Shown: positions 1-7,319 of the stretch, in pieces | How positions within the stretch are numbered: position 1 is the first letter of the stretch | Layout: each line of letters opens with the position of its first letter | Source: an uncultured Hungatella sp. | GTDB taxonomy: Bacteria; Bacillota; Clostridia; Lachnospirales; Lachnospiraceae | NCBI GenBank assembly: GCA_910585435.1 | Contig: CAJUEJ010000018.1 | Span: 1-64,000, forward strand | Direction of reading: 5' to 3' | Length of the DNA stretch: 64,000 nt | Translations under genes and position numbers: made by a program | The notes under the pieces: generated by a model | Told to the model about the DNA's origin: nothing | What the model saw: only the letters and a program-made list of their open reading frames with translations | The model's database searches: none

Positions 1-48
1 TCTACACGGCTCTGAACACTCTTTCCCTACACGACGCTCTTCCGATCT
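1..48. other. Illumina TruSeq adapter left on the contig end
   Basis: Bases 16-48 match the TruSeq read-1 primer site (it begins ACACTCTTTCCCTACACGAC and ends CTCTTCCGATCT). Bases 1-7 (TCTACAC) match the adapter part just before the i5 index, and bases 8-15 (GGCTCTGA) match the i5 index I remember as D504. Genomic sequence starts at 49. This is residual library sequence, not biology. Confidence 0.97.
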
Positions 49-348
49 ATTCTCTATGTACTGTCCGGGGTGCTGTGCCTTTTGATTGTGGCAGAGCTTC
101 GCAAAATGTTTTGCACCGTGCTGGAGGACAACGCCTTCGTGGATGCCAACGTGGTTTCTCTCAAATCCATGGGGAAATACAGCTTTCTCATCTCCCTCCT
201 GTCGGTTATCCGTATTTTCTTCTCTCCCACTCCGGCTACTGCGGTAGTGGTGATCGTATTTGCTATCGCCGGCCTGTTCAGCATCGTGCTGTGTCAGGTA
301 TTTGAGAAGGCAGTCCGATACAAGGAGGAAAATGATCTCACCATATAG
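49..348 (+). CDS. DUF2975-type membrane protein, 5'-truncated by the contig end
   Basis: The frame is open from the first genomic base after the adapter to TAG at 346-348, so the start is missing. The visible part has a charged loop (AELRKMF), then two hydrophobic segments, and ends in a charged tail (FEKAVRYKEENDLTI). This layout, with a small HTH gene directly downstream, is typical of DUF2975 integral membrane proteins. Their biochemical function is unknown, and the pair is usually assumed to form a sensor/regulator unit. About half of a usual ~160-residue protein is present. The family call is by resemblance. Confidence 0.7.
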   Translation: MLYVLSGVLCLLIVAELRKMFCTVLEDNAFVDANVVSLKSMGKYSFLISLLSVIRIFFSPTPATAVVVIVFAIAGLFSIVLCQVFEKAVRYKEENDLTI

Positions 349-379
349 AAGCATTCTATTATCACAGGAGGACCGCGAA

Positions 380-601
380 ATGGGGATTGTAATCAATCTG
401 GACGTAGTCATGGCCAAGCGAAAGATAGGGCTGACAGAACTGTCTAAAGAAGTGGATATTACCATGGCTAACCTGTCCATCTTAAAAAATAATAAGGCTA
501 AAGCCATCCGTTTTTCCACCCTGGAAGCCCTCTGCCGCACGCTGGAATGCCAGCCCGGGGATTTAATTGAGTTTGTGGAGGAAGAAAACGGATGCCAGTG
601 A
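380..601 (+). CDS. Small Cro/C1-type HTH regulator
   Basis: This 73-residue protein is nearly all one XRE-type helix-turn-helix domain: MAKRKIGLTELSKEVDITMANLSILKNNKAKAIRFSTLEALCRTL, followed by the CQPGDLIEFV ending typical of YozG-like repressors. I chose ATG380 because AGGAGG at 366-371 sits 8 nt upstream; the open frame extends further 5' but overlaps the DUF2975 gene. It lies 31 nt downstream of that gene and is probably cotranscribed with it, acting as a DNA-binding partner. The regulated genes are unknown; the DUF4173 gene downstream is a candidate. Confidence 0.88.
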   Translation: MGIVINLDVVMAKRKIGLTELSKEVDITMANLSILKNNKAKAIRFSTLEALCRTLECQPGDLIEFVEEENGCQ

Positions 602-642
602 CACGCTTGACTCTGACTAAAAACTGAGAAATGGAGATTTTT

Positions 643-2283
643 ATGGAAGAATTAAAAAATGAAAACAAGAACCTTGCCTGTGAATCTGCTGAAAGCTTTG
701 GAACTTCAAAACCGGAAACGGCAAACCAGGCAGATCAGCTAATCCGGCCAGCTCAGACAGCACAGACAGACCAGCTAATCCGGCCAGCTCCGGCAAACCA
801 GGCAGCCACTTCCCAACGGGACGCCCTTCTCTCTCCTGTCACCAGACGATTTCCCTATTTTATGGGACTGAGCCTGGCCTTCGGAGCAATTTATACCTTT
901 TGCCTGTACAGGAACCCTGCCGGGATCACCTACCCTCTGTTTACTGCCTTTGCCTGCCTGTGCGGGTATCTGGCCTGCAAGGGGCTTGATGTCCCCTTAA
1001 AGCGCGGAAGCTATTTTCTGATGGCTGCCGCCCTCTTAATCGGCATCGGAACCTGCCGTACATCCGAATGGTTTCTCATATGGTTTAACGGCATGGCTTT
1101 AATTCTTTTAGGCATCGTATTTGGAATCCACCAGTTTTATGATGACCGTACCTGGAACATAGGGAAATATTTCTGTTCCATCGTCGTATACGTATGCCAG
1201 GCTCTCGAGACCCTGCCCTGTCCCTTCCGCCATACCTGTTCCTACATGAAAAAACAGGAAAATAAAACCATGAAAAGGATTTCTTATTTCTTCATCGGTT
1301 TCTTAATCGCTGTCCCCATGCTGGCTGTGCTGGTTGCCCTTTTGGGAGCGGCAGATGCGGTATTTTCCAATCTGATTCATGAACTTTTGGGGAAACTGTT
1401 AAAGCCTGCAACCATATGTTCCGTTCTGATGCAGTTTTGCTTCGGAGTGCTGGCTCTGTATTGCATCATCTGCGGATGCTGCCTCCACGGCCTGAAGCCG
1501 GATCCGGCCAACCGGCAAAAAGGAGAGCCTGTGATTGCTTTTGCCTGTATGAGTACCATATGTGCAGTCTATCTGCTGTTCTGCGGGATTCAGATCATTT
1601 ACTTATTTTGGGGAAAGGGAAGCCTGCCCCAGGGATACACCTTCTCCTCCTATGCCAGACAGGGATTTTTCCAGCTTCTCCTAGTGGCTTTCTTAAACCT
1701 GATTATGGTGCTGTGCTGTTTAAAATATATCCGCCCTCATAAAGCCTTACATGTGGTTCTGACATTCATCTGCCTGTGTACCTATGTAATGATTGCCTCC
1801 GCCTGGTACCGGATGATGCTGTATGTGGGAGAATATCATCTGACGTATCTGCGGCTGATGGTTCTGTGGTTTTTGGCCATGCTGTCCATTCTCATGATTG
1901 GCGTCACGCTCATTATATGGAAGACAAAATTCCCCCTGTTTTCCTACAGTCTGGCTGTGGTATCAGCCTTTTACATCGGCCTTTTGTGGGCCAGGCCCGG
2001 ATCCATCGTAGCATGGGATTACGTAAACCATATGGACACCAGCCATATTACAGAGAACGATTTTTACTTTCTGTACTATGAGCTTAGCGCGGATGCAGCG
2101 CCGGCTATCTCCACTCTCAGATTTACGGAAAACACCACAGACGGACATGATTACAGCACCCAGCTTAACAATTATTATTATGTCCATTCTCAGAAAAACT
2201 ACCGCAAGCTGGGAATCCGGAACTATAACTTTGCCCTGGCGAAAGCCTGGCAGCTGTTTCCATCTTATTCTGATATAGAATAG
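643..2283 (+). CDS. DUF4173 (DUF4153-like) polytopic membrane protein
   Basis: A protein of about 546 residues. The first ~60 residues are hydrophilic and contain a duplicated 12-residue unit (DQLIRPA seen twice). Some twelve hydrophobic segments follow, then a soluble tail of ~100 residues rich in Tyr and Asn. The segment AVLVALLGAADAVFSNLI is characteristic of the family. Start: ATG643 has GGAG at 633-636; an in-frame ATG at 631 contains that same motif and is the alternative start. It follows the DUF2975 and HTH genes, a trio I have seen in Lachnospiraceae, which suggests a joint envelope or stress role. No enzymatic motif is visible. Confidence 0.8.
   Translation: MEELKNENKNLACESAESFGTSKPETANQADQLIRPAQTAQTDQLIRPAPANQAATSQRDALLSPVTRRFPYFMGLSLAFGAIYTFCLYRNPAGITYPLFTAFACLCGYLACKGLDVPLKRGSYFLMAAALLIGIGTCRTSEWFLIWFNGMALILLGIVFGIHQFYDDRTWNIGKYFCSIVVYVCQALETLPCPFRHTCSYMKKQENKTMKRISYFFIGFLIAVPMLAVLVALLGAADAVFSNLIHELLGKLLKPATICSVLMQFCFGVLALYCIICGCCLHGLKPDPANRQKGEPVIAFACMSTICAVYLLFCGIQIIYLFWGKGSLPQGYTFSSYARQGFFQLLLVAFLNLIMVLCCLKYIRPHKALHVVLTFICLCTYVMIASAWYRMMLYVGEYHLTYLRLMVLWFLAMLSILMIGVTLIIWKTKFPLFSYSLAVVSAFYIGLLWARPGSIVAWDYVNHMDTSHITENDFYFLYYELSADAAPAISTLRFTENTTDGHDYSTQLNNYYYVHSQKNYRKLGIRNYNFALAKAWQLFPSYSDIE
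721..805 (+). repeat. 36-bp tandem repeat inside the DUF4173 gene
   Basis: CAGCTAATCCGGCCAGCTC occurs at 736-754 and again at 772-790, and GCAAACCAGGCAG occurs at 721-733 and 793-805. Both fit a 36-bp period, giving about 2.4 units. The unit is 12 codons long, so copy-number change keeps the reading frame. It encodes the hydrophilic N-terminal region (ANQADQLIRPAQ, then TAQTDQLIRPAP). Confidence 0.9.
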
Positions 2284-2295
2284 GCGGCTATCGCC

Positions 2296-3417
2296 TTACT
2301 TTCCTTCATATTGCTTCAACAATTCTTTTAATTTGGCAATCTCGTTTTCTTTCGCTTCAAGTGTTATATCTTTCTTCTTGAGTGCCGCCTCTTTTTCCAC
2401 AAGCTGGACAAGTGCGGCCTCTTTTTCTTCTATCGCCGCCTCAAGTATTTCTTCTTTCTCTTCCACTTCCTTCTGAAGCTCCTCTATCATATATTTTAAC
2501 GTATTTTCATCCAATATTCTCAACGCTTCCGAGAACATCTCCAACACCTCCTCAGGCTTCTGACGGAGCATGGCTGTCTCCTCATAAATTTCCTCAAGCC
2601 ACGGATACTCCTCCATAACTTTTTGGGCTTCCTCTAAGTCCTCTACAGTTAACAGAGACAGCCACGCTGTCTGTTCACTTCTTTCTTTAGAATAGCGGAA
2701 GTTCTTAAATACGTCAAGCGCTACCAATGTATATTCCTGTAAAAACTCCATGTGCAGACCAGTATCAAAGACCATTTTTCCCCGATGGAGATATGCTGTA
2801 GATATATCATGGAATTCCTTTGTGCTTTTCTCAAATATGACAATCACATAGACCTTCTTGATATCACGATATGTAAAGTCTCTTCCCCTCACCCCTTTAA
2901 CTCTGGCATACTGGCGCATTAGCAAATCCGCTCCATAGCAGGAAATCCGCTCCGCCGGAAAGGCATACCCCTGTTTCTGAATCTCCACATTCACCAGCGA
3001 GCCGTCCTCAAGCTCACCTAAAAGATCCATAATCAAAAGGGTTCCTCCACTTAAAACACTATCCTCTGTGGGAAGCATTTTAAGCACTCTGACTGTAATT
3101 CCTAACATACAGGATATAAACCGAGACAGGCGATCTGGATGAATATCCGGATGAAAAATCCTTTTGAAAAAAGGGTCATACGTAAGAGGAAGTGATTTCT
3201 TACCATGGCAGAAATCCAGAAAACGCCTTTTCCACTCCTCATTCAGTCCTTGATAGCGGCTGTAAAGAATCGGTGAACATTTTAGAAATCCAATCACCTC
3301 ATCTCCCTGTTTAGACATAAACACAGCCTCTCTGTCCTGCACATGTTCCTGTATCCAATCCCCTGCCTTTCCTTTCTGTATCTCCTTTGTATCATCTCTT
3401 GCATTTCTTTGTACCAT
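2296..3417 (-). CDS. Rpn/PD-(D/E)XK nuclease family protein
   Basis: The 373-residue protein carries the Rpn-type PD-(D/E)XK core: TLLIMDLLGELEDGSLVNVEIQKQ, where the Asp and the E-x-Q motif supply the expected metal-binding and catalytic residues. SCYGADLLMRQYARVKGVRGRDF then gives the usual helix. The last ~80 residues are a Glu/Lys-rich coiled coil. Families of this type are often labelled transposase, but characterised Rpn proteins are DNA endonucleases that promote recombination. I chose ATG3417 because GGAGGGG lies just upstream; an in-frame start at 3450 lacks one. Compare the related remnant at 47105-47416. Confidence 0.85.
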   Translation of the reverse strand: MVQRNARDDTKEIQKGKAGDWIQEHVQDREAVFMSKQGDEVIGFLKCSPILYSRYQGLNEEWKRRFLDFCHGKKSLPLTYDPFFKRIFHPDIHPDRLSRFISCMLGITVRVLKMLPTEDSVLSGGTLLIMDLLGELEDGSLVNVEIQKQGYAFPAERISCYGADLLMRQYARVKGVRGRDFTYRDIKKVYVIVIFEKSTKEFHDISTAYLHRGKMVFDTGLHMEFLQEYTLVALDVFKNFRYSKERSEQTAWLSLLTVEDLEEAQKVMEEYPWLEEIYEETAMLRQKPEEVLEMFSEALRILDENTLKYMIEELQKEVEEKEEILEAAIEEKEAALVQLVEKEAALKKKDITLEAKENEIAKLKELLKQYEGK

Positions 3418-3581
3418 AGGCCTTCCCCTCCATAAATAGAATTTTATCAAATCCGGAATATGCGGTGAGAACTCACCGGAAATCTTGACATTAGATTTTC
3501 ATGATGGAACCAATATAGCATACGGCAGACGGTTTTACTATAAATTTTTTATAAATCTTTATGAAATCTTTTTTAGCAAAC

Positions 3582-4634
3582 CTAAGGCTCCCCGGCAAAT
3601 TCTTTCACCACCAAAACCCCCACCGGCCCCAGCAAAACTCCCAATATTCCGAACAGCTGAAGGCCCACATACATGGAAATCAACGTTTCCAGAGGCGACA
3701 GCCCTACCTTATCCCCCATCAGCTTCGCCTCTAAAATCTGCCTTACAAAATAGCATATCACATAAAGCCCAAAAATAACCAGTCCCCGAAGCCATTTCCC
3801 CCTCAGACACGCCCCGATTGCCCACGGAATCAGCACAGTTCCTGTGCCAAAGATAGGAAGAGCATCTAAAAGCCCGATTCCGATTCCTGCCAGTATGCTG
3901 TAGGGATTGCCCAAAAGCGAAAATCCGATGGTGCAGATTTCCATAGTCAGAATCATGATCAGCCCCTGGGTCCGCACATAGGCATTTCCCACCCTGCGAA
4001 GCAGTCTGCCTGTTCTTACAAATTCCTGATGAAAAACGGAGTTTTCCATCCGTTCCTTCCATGTATCCAGTTCCTGGATAAACAGCATCACACCAATGGC
4101 AAATAAAACCGTGATGATGCAGCAGCCGACACACCATTTGGCAATCGTCAGCGAATTACCCATAATATATGGCATAACCCCCTGCTTTATGGTGTCCATA
4201 AAATTGATAATCATCTCCTGCATAAGGAATACCACAGAATCAGCCTTAAGTCCAAAGGAATGTTCCAGCTCATGGCAGATTCCCGTCAGGCAGATATCCA
4301 GCTTTTCAATCCAGTAGGGAAACCGTTCCGATAACAGGTACATCTCCCCATATAACTTCCGGCTTCCGGCATAAATCCCCAGCCCTAAAAGAAGGAACAG
4401 GATTCCCAGCTCCACAATCCCCACTGCCCCTGCCCCGATGCCAAACCTTCGCCCCCGCCATCTAATCTGCAGCTTCTCAGATATCCAGCATGCGGAGGGC
4501 TTTAAAAGAACCGCGGCTACACAGGCAAACAAAAAAGGCATAACCAATGGCAGCAGGTATCGAAACACCCCGTACACTGCCACCGCCATGCCTAAAATTT
4601 TCATTAATTTTCTGAATTTCTCGTTTTCCTGCAC
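3582..4634 (-). CDS. AI-2E family transporter/permease
   Basis: A 350-residue polytopic protein with N-terminal paired hydrophobic helices (LMKILGMAVAVYGVFRYLLPLVMPFLFA), a soluble middle region, and C-terminal helices with GVGLLDALPIFGTGTVLIPWAI-like and LLGPVGVLVVKEF motifs that mark the family. Members include YtvI-like sporulation proteins, efflux pumps and sodium/proton antiporters, so the substrate cannot be read from sequence. The start is GTG4634 behind GAGGGTGAATCC. It appears monocistronic; a long hairpin repeat lies upstream of its start. Confidence 0.85.
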   Translation of the reverse strand: MQENEKFRKLMKILGMAVAVYGVFRYLLPLVMPFLFACVAAVLLKPSACWISEKLQIRWRGRRFGIGAGAVGIVELGILFLLLGLGIYAGSRKLYGEMYLLSERFPYWIEKLDICLTGICHELEHSFGLKADSVVFLMQEMIINFMDTIKQGVMPYIMGNSLTIAKWCVGCCIITVLFAIGVMLFIQELDTWKERMENSVFHQEFVRTGRLLRRVGNAYVRTQGLIMILTMEICTIGFSLLGNPYSILAGIGIGLLDALPIFGTGTVLIPWAIGACLRGKWLRGLVIFGLYVICYFVRQILEAKLMGDKVGLSPLETLISMYVGLQLFGILGVLLGPVGVLVVKEFAGEP

Positions 4635-4696
4635 GGATTCACCCTCTGCCTTTTCATTTCTTCCAGAATTCGTAACAGTTCAGATACCCTTAAGAT

Positions 4697-4897
4697 TTTG
4701 CTGTTTGAGAAATCGTGGAAGGTCCGCCTGTCGAGAGAATGATATTGTTTCTCGTGGGCACGCTCGCGCTACGTGAAGAGCATAGCGGTACATAAGGCGC
4801 TAAAAGACAGCGCCTAAGTACCGATGGTCTTCAAGTACCCTGGAGAAACAATATCATTCTCTCGACAGGCTACGTTATCTCGAAATGTCAAGTGTTT
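4697..4897. repeat. Long hairpin element, family 1, copy A
   Basis: A ~201-bp imperfect palindrome. The 27-nt outer arms at 4727-4753 and 4843-4869 (beginning CCTGTCGAGAGAATGATATT) are perfect reverse complements. Inner stems include TGAAGA/TCTTCA and GGTAC...GGCGCT/AGCGCC...GTACC around an AAAAGAC loop. A second copy lies at 23053-23254 in inverse orientation. It fills most of the 412-bp gap between two minus-strand genes and encodes no plausible protein. No clear target-site duplication is seen. It could be a MITE-like or REP-like element, or a structured RNA. Confidence 0.9.
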
Positions 4898-5046
4898 ACT
4901 CTTACCAATATTCTCAAATTTTAATTTTAATATGCTGGAAAAACCTTACAATACCCCCATCCAAAAGGCAGAATCCAACAGCCCTCATGGCTGTCCTTAC
5001 TACAAAATAACTGCGAAATAGCAACAAAGCAGGCCAAAACCTACCC

Positions 5047-6885
5047 TCACTCCACAGGAACCTTCAGCCACACAAATCCATAGGCAGGAATCAAAATCCA
5101 TTCCCCTGCCTCCACCTTTTCCCCTGTCAGAAGATTCTGTCCTCCATGTTCACAGAACACCCGTTTCTCCTGCCAGTTAAAATTAAAAATACCCTGGATT
5201 TTCTCTGTCTCCCCCGTACGTACAATACCTAAAAGCCCATTATCCCCAAAATCCACGGTCTGCACCTGGGCCTCACTGCCAAAAGCCTCATGGCAGCTGC
5301 GCAGCGTCTCCAGCTTCCGAAGCCCGTCAAACATCCTCTGCTGAACGGTCCCCTCTTTCTCAATATTCTCCACCAGCTCCCACTTAAACTGTCCCCGGTG
5401 AATATAGCGGGAATCCTCCGCCTTATCCGGATCCTCCTTGTAGGTATAATCATTCACCTGTCCGATCTCATCCCCGCTGTAAATCACAGGAATCCCCGAC
5501 TGGAACAGCATATAGGCATGAAGCATCCGATCCAGGCGGATAGCCTGCTCCATCCCCGCCTCATCCTGACAGAACCCGGCCTTCTCCACACCGCACATAG
5601 AAGCCGCCGTCCCGCAGAATCTGGCATCCTTAGTCACAGGGTCATTATTGTACAGTTCCCCTCTGCTAAAGCTCTCCTCCAAAGCTCCGGTAAAGAAATC
5701 ATTGAGATACTGCTTATGAGGCACCTGCTTCATCCCCCAGGACTCCAGGGTATCATAATCCAGCCCCCATCCGATATCATCATGGCACCGCAGATAATTC
5801 AAAAACGTATACGACTTAGGCAGCCCATACACAATATCCATCTGTTTTCTAAGCAATCTGGTATCCTGAACCGCCACCGTATGCCAGATGGTTGCCATAG
5901 TAGTCACATTGTAAAGCATATGGCACTCCGGCTTTTCCACCGTTCCAAAATAAGGCGCCACCTTCTCCGGCTCCATCACCACCTCACCCAGCAGCAGAAT
6001 CCCCGGACACACAATCTCCCCGATCATCCGCATCATCCGGACAATAGTATGCACCTGCTTCAAATTCCTGCAGCTGGTCCCCAGCTCCTTCCAGATATAA
6101 GGCACCGCGTCGATCCGGATCACATCAATCCCCAGATTGGTCATAAACAGGAAATTATACATCATCTCATGGAACACCAGCGGATTCCTGTAATTCAAGT
6201 CCCACTGATACGGATAAAAAGTAGTCATAACCCACTTTCCCGTATCCGGCAGCCACGTAAAATTCCCCGGCGCCGTAGTAGGAAACACCTGAGGCACCGT
6301 CTTCTCATACTCCCCCGGAACATCCCAGCTGTCATAGAAGAAATACCTGTCCTGATACTCCTTCTCCCCCGCCCTGGCCCTCCTGGCCCACGCATGATCC
6401 TCCGATGTATGATTCATAACAAAATCCAGGCACAAACTGATCCCCTGCTTATGGCACTGAGCCGCCAGATCCTCCAGATCCTTCACCGTCCCCAGTTCCT
6501 CCTGCACCTTCCTGAAATCCGCCACCGCATACCCGCCGTCCGAGCGCCCCTTAGGCGATTCCATAAGAGGCATCAGATGCAGATAATTCACCCCGCAGGA
6601 CTTCACATAATCCAGATGCTTCTTCACACCCTTAAGGTTCCCTGCAAACTGCCCAGTATACATCATCATGCCCAGCATGTCATTTCCCTTAAACCACTGC
6701 GGATTCTCTTCCCTCTCCAGATCCAGCTTCTTAAGAGCCGCCTTCCTCTGCCCGTACATATCCTTCATCATACCCAGCAGCTCCTCAAAATGCTCCGCCG
6801 AATCATACAGCTCCATATAAAGCCACTTCAGCTCATCCAAATGCCTGGCAAACCGCTTCTCATAAATCTCCTCATTCTTCCCCAT
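5047..6885 (-). CDS. GH13 amylosucrase-like alpha-glucan/sucrose enzyme
   Basis: A 612-residue cytoplasmic GH13 enzyme without a signal peptide. The N-terminus (RFARHLDELKWLYMELY) resembles the helical domain of amylosucrases (GH13 subfamily 4). Conserved region I is DFVMNHT (residues 154-160). The nucleophile is Asp259 in GIDVIRIDAVPYIW, the acid/base is Glu301 in LLLGEVV, and the transition-state Asp lies in YLRCHDDIGWG (~369-370). Members act on sucrose, either transferring glucose to glucan or hydrolysing it, and related subfamilies are sucrose phosphorylases. Its place beside an alpha-galactosidase and a sugar importer suggests it handles the sucrose left from raffinose. ATG6885 has AAAGGAGG 11 nt upstream. 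Confidence 0.87.
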   Translation of the reverse strand: MGKNEEIYEKRFARHLDELKWLYMELYDSAEHFEELLGMMKDMYGQRKAALKKLDLEREENPQWFKGNDMLGMMMYTGQFAGNLKGVKKHLDYVKSCGVNYLHLMPLMESPKGRSDGGYAVADFRKVQEELGTVKDLEDLAAQCHKQGISLCLDFVMNHTSEDHAWARRARAGEKEYQDRYFFYDSWDVPGEYEKTVPQVFPTTAPGNFTWLPDTGKWVMTTFYPYQWDLNYRNPLVFHEMMYNFLFMTNLGIDVIRIDAVPYIWKELGTSCRNLKQVHTIVRMMRMIGEIVCPGILLLGEVVMEPEKVAPYFGTVEKPECHMLYNVTTMATIWHTVAVQDTRLLRKQMDIVYGLPKSYTFLNYLRCHDDIGWGLDYDTLESWGMKQVPHKQYLNDFFTGALEESFSRGELYNNDPVTKDARFCGTAASMCGVEKAGFCQDEAGMEQAIRLDRMLHAYMLFQSGIPVIYSGDEIGQVNDYTYKEDPDKAEDSRYIHRGQFKWELVENIEKEGTVQQRMFDGLRKLETLRSCHEAFGSEAQVQTVDFGDNGLLGIVRTGETEKIQGIFNFNWQEKRVFCEHGGQNLLTGEKVEAGEWILIPAYGFVWLKVPVE

Positions 6886-7090
6886 ATAAATATAAGCCTC
6901 CTTTACCCTGCTTTCCCTCTTAAACTATCTATCCCTCATCCGACACCATTCCACCTACACCAACAGGCAAACTCCAAACAGCAACTCGCCTCCAAGCCAT
7001 CTTCAAACTTAAAAGTATGGTTCCTCCCACACTGCCCCATCAACTTCCAAATTATCTATCGACAATACTTCTCAGCCCCAGCAGCCAACA

Positions 7091-7289
7091 GCTCCGGAAC
7101 CAGTTCTCTTCCGTTTGCATTTGCAGGAGTCCTAGAACCTCTAAGCCTCCGGGAATCTGCGTCAGGGGCAAAAATTCGCATGTCTGAGCGAAGCGAGTTC
7201 GGATTTTTGCCCCTGCTTTTAGCAGATTTCCGGAGGCTTAGAGGTTCTGGCTCCGAAACCCGCAAACGGAAGAGAACTGGTTCCGGAGC
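7091..7289. repeat. Long hairpin element, family 2
   Basis: A 199-bp near-perfect palindrome between the GH13 and GH36 genes. The outer 28-nt arms (7091-7118 and 7262-7289, beginning GCTCCGGAACCAGTTCTC) are exact reverse complements. A second stem pairs 7135-7160 with 7222-7247, and the core pairs CAGGGGCAAAAATTCG with CGGATTTTTGCCCCTG around 7163-7215. It makes up about half of the 434-bp gap at 6886-7319. The rest of the gap shows only ordinary C/T-rich sequence. It is too long for a terminator and differs in sequence from family 1. Confidence 0.9.
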
Positions 7290-7319
7290 GTCCCCTCCGC
7301 GACCTCTTACTATCTCATT

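Noticed and set aside
2296..3417. Rpn gene as an insertion sequence
   Set aside because: Although this family is often called a transposase, no inverted ends or target duplication flank it. It is better described as a nuclease gene.
4697..4897. Family-1 hairpin as a transcription terminator
   Set aside because: The stem is far longer than terminators need, no T tract follows on either strand, and a second copy occurs elsewhere in the window.
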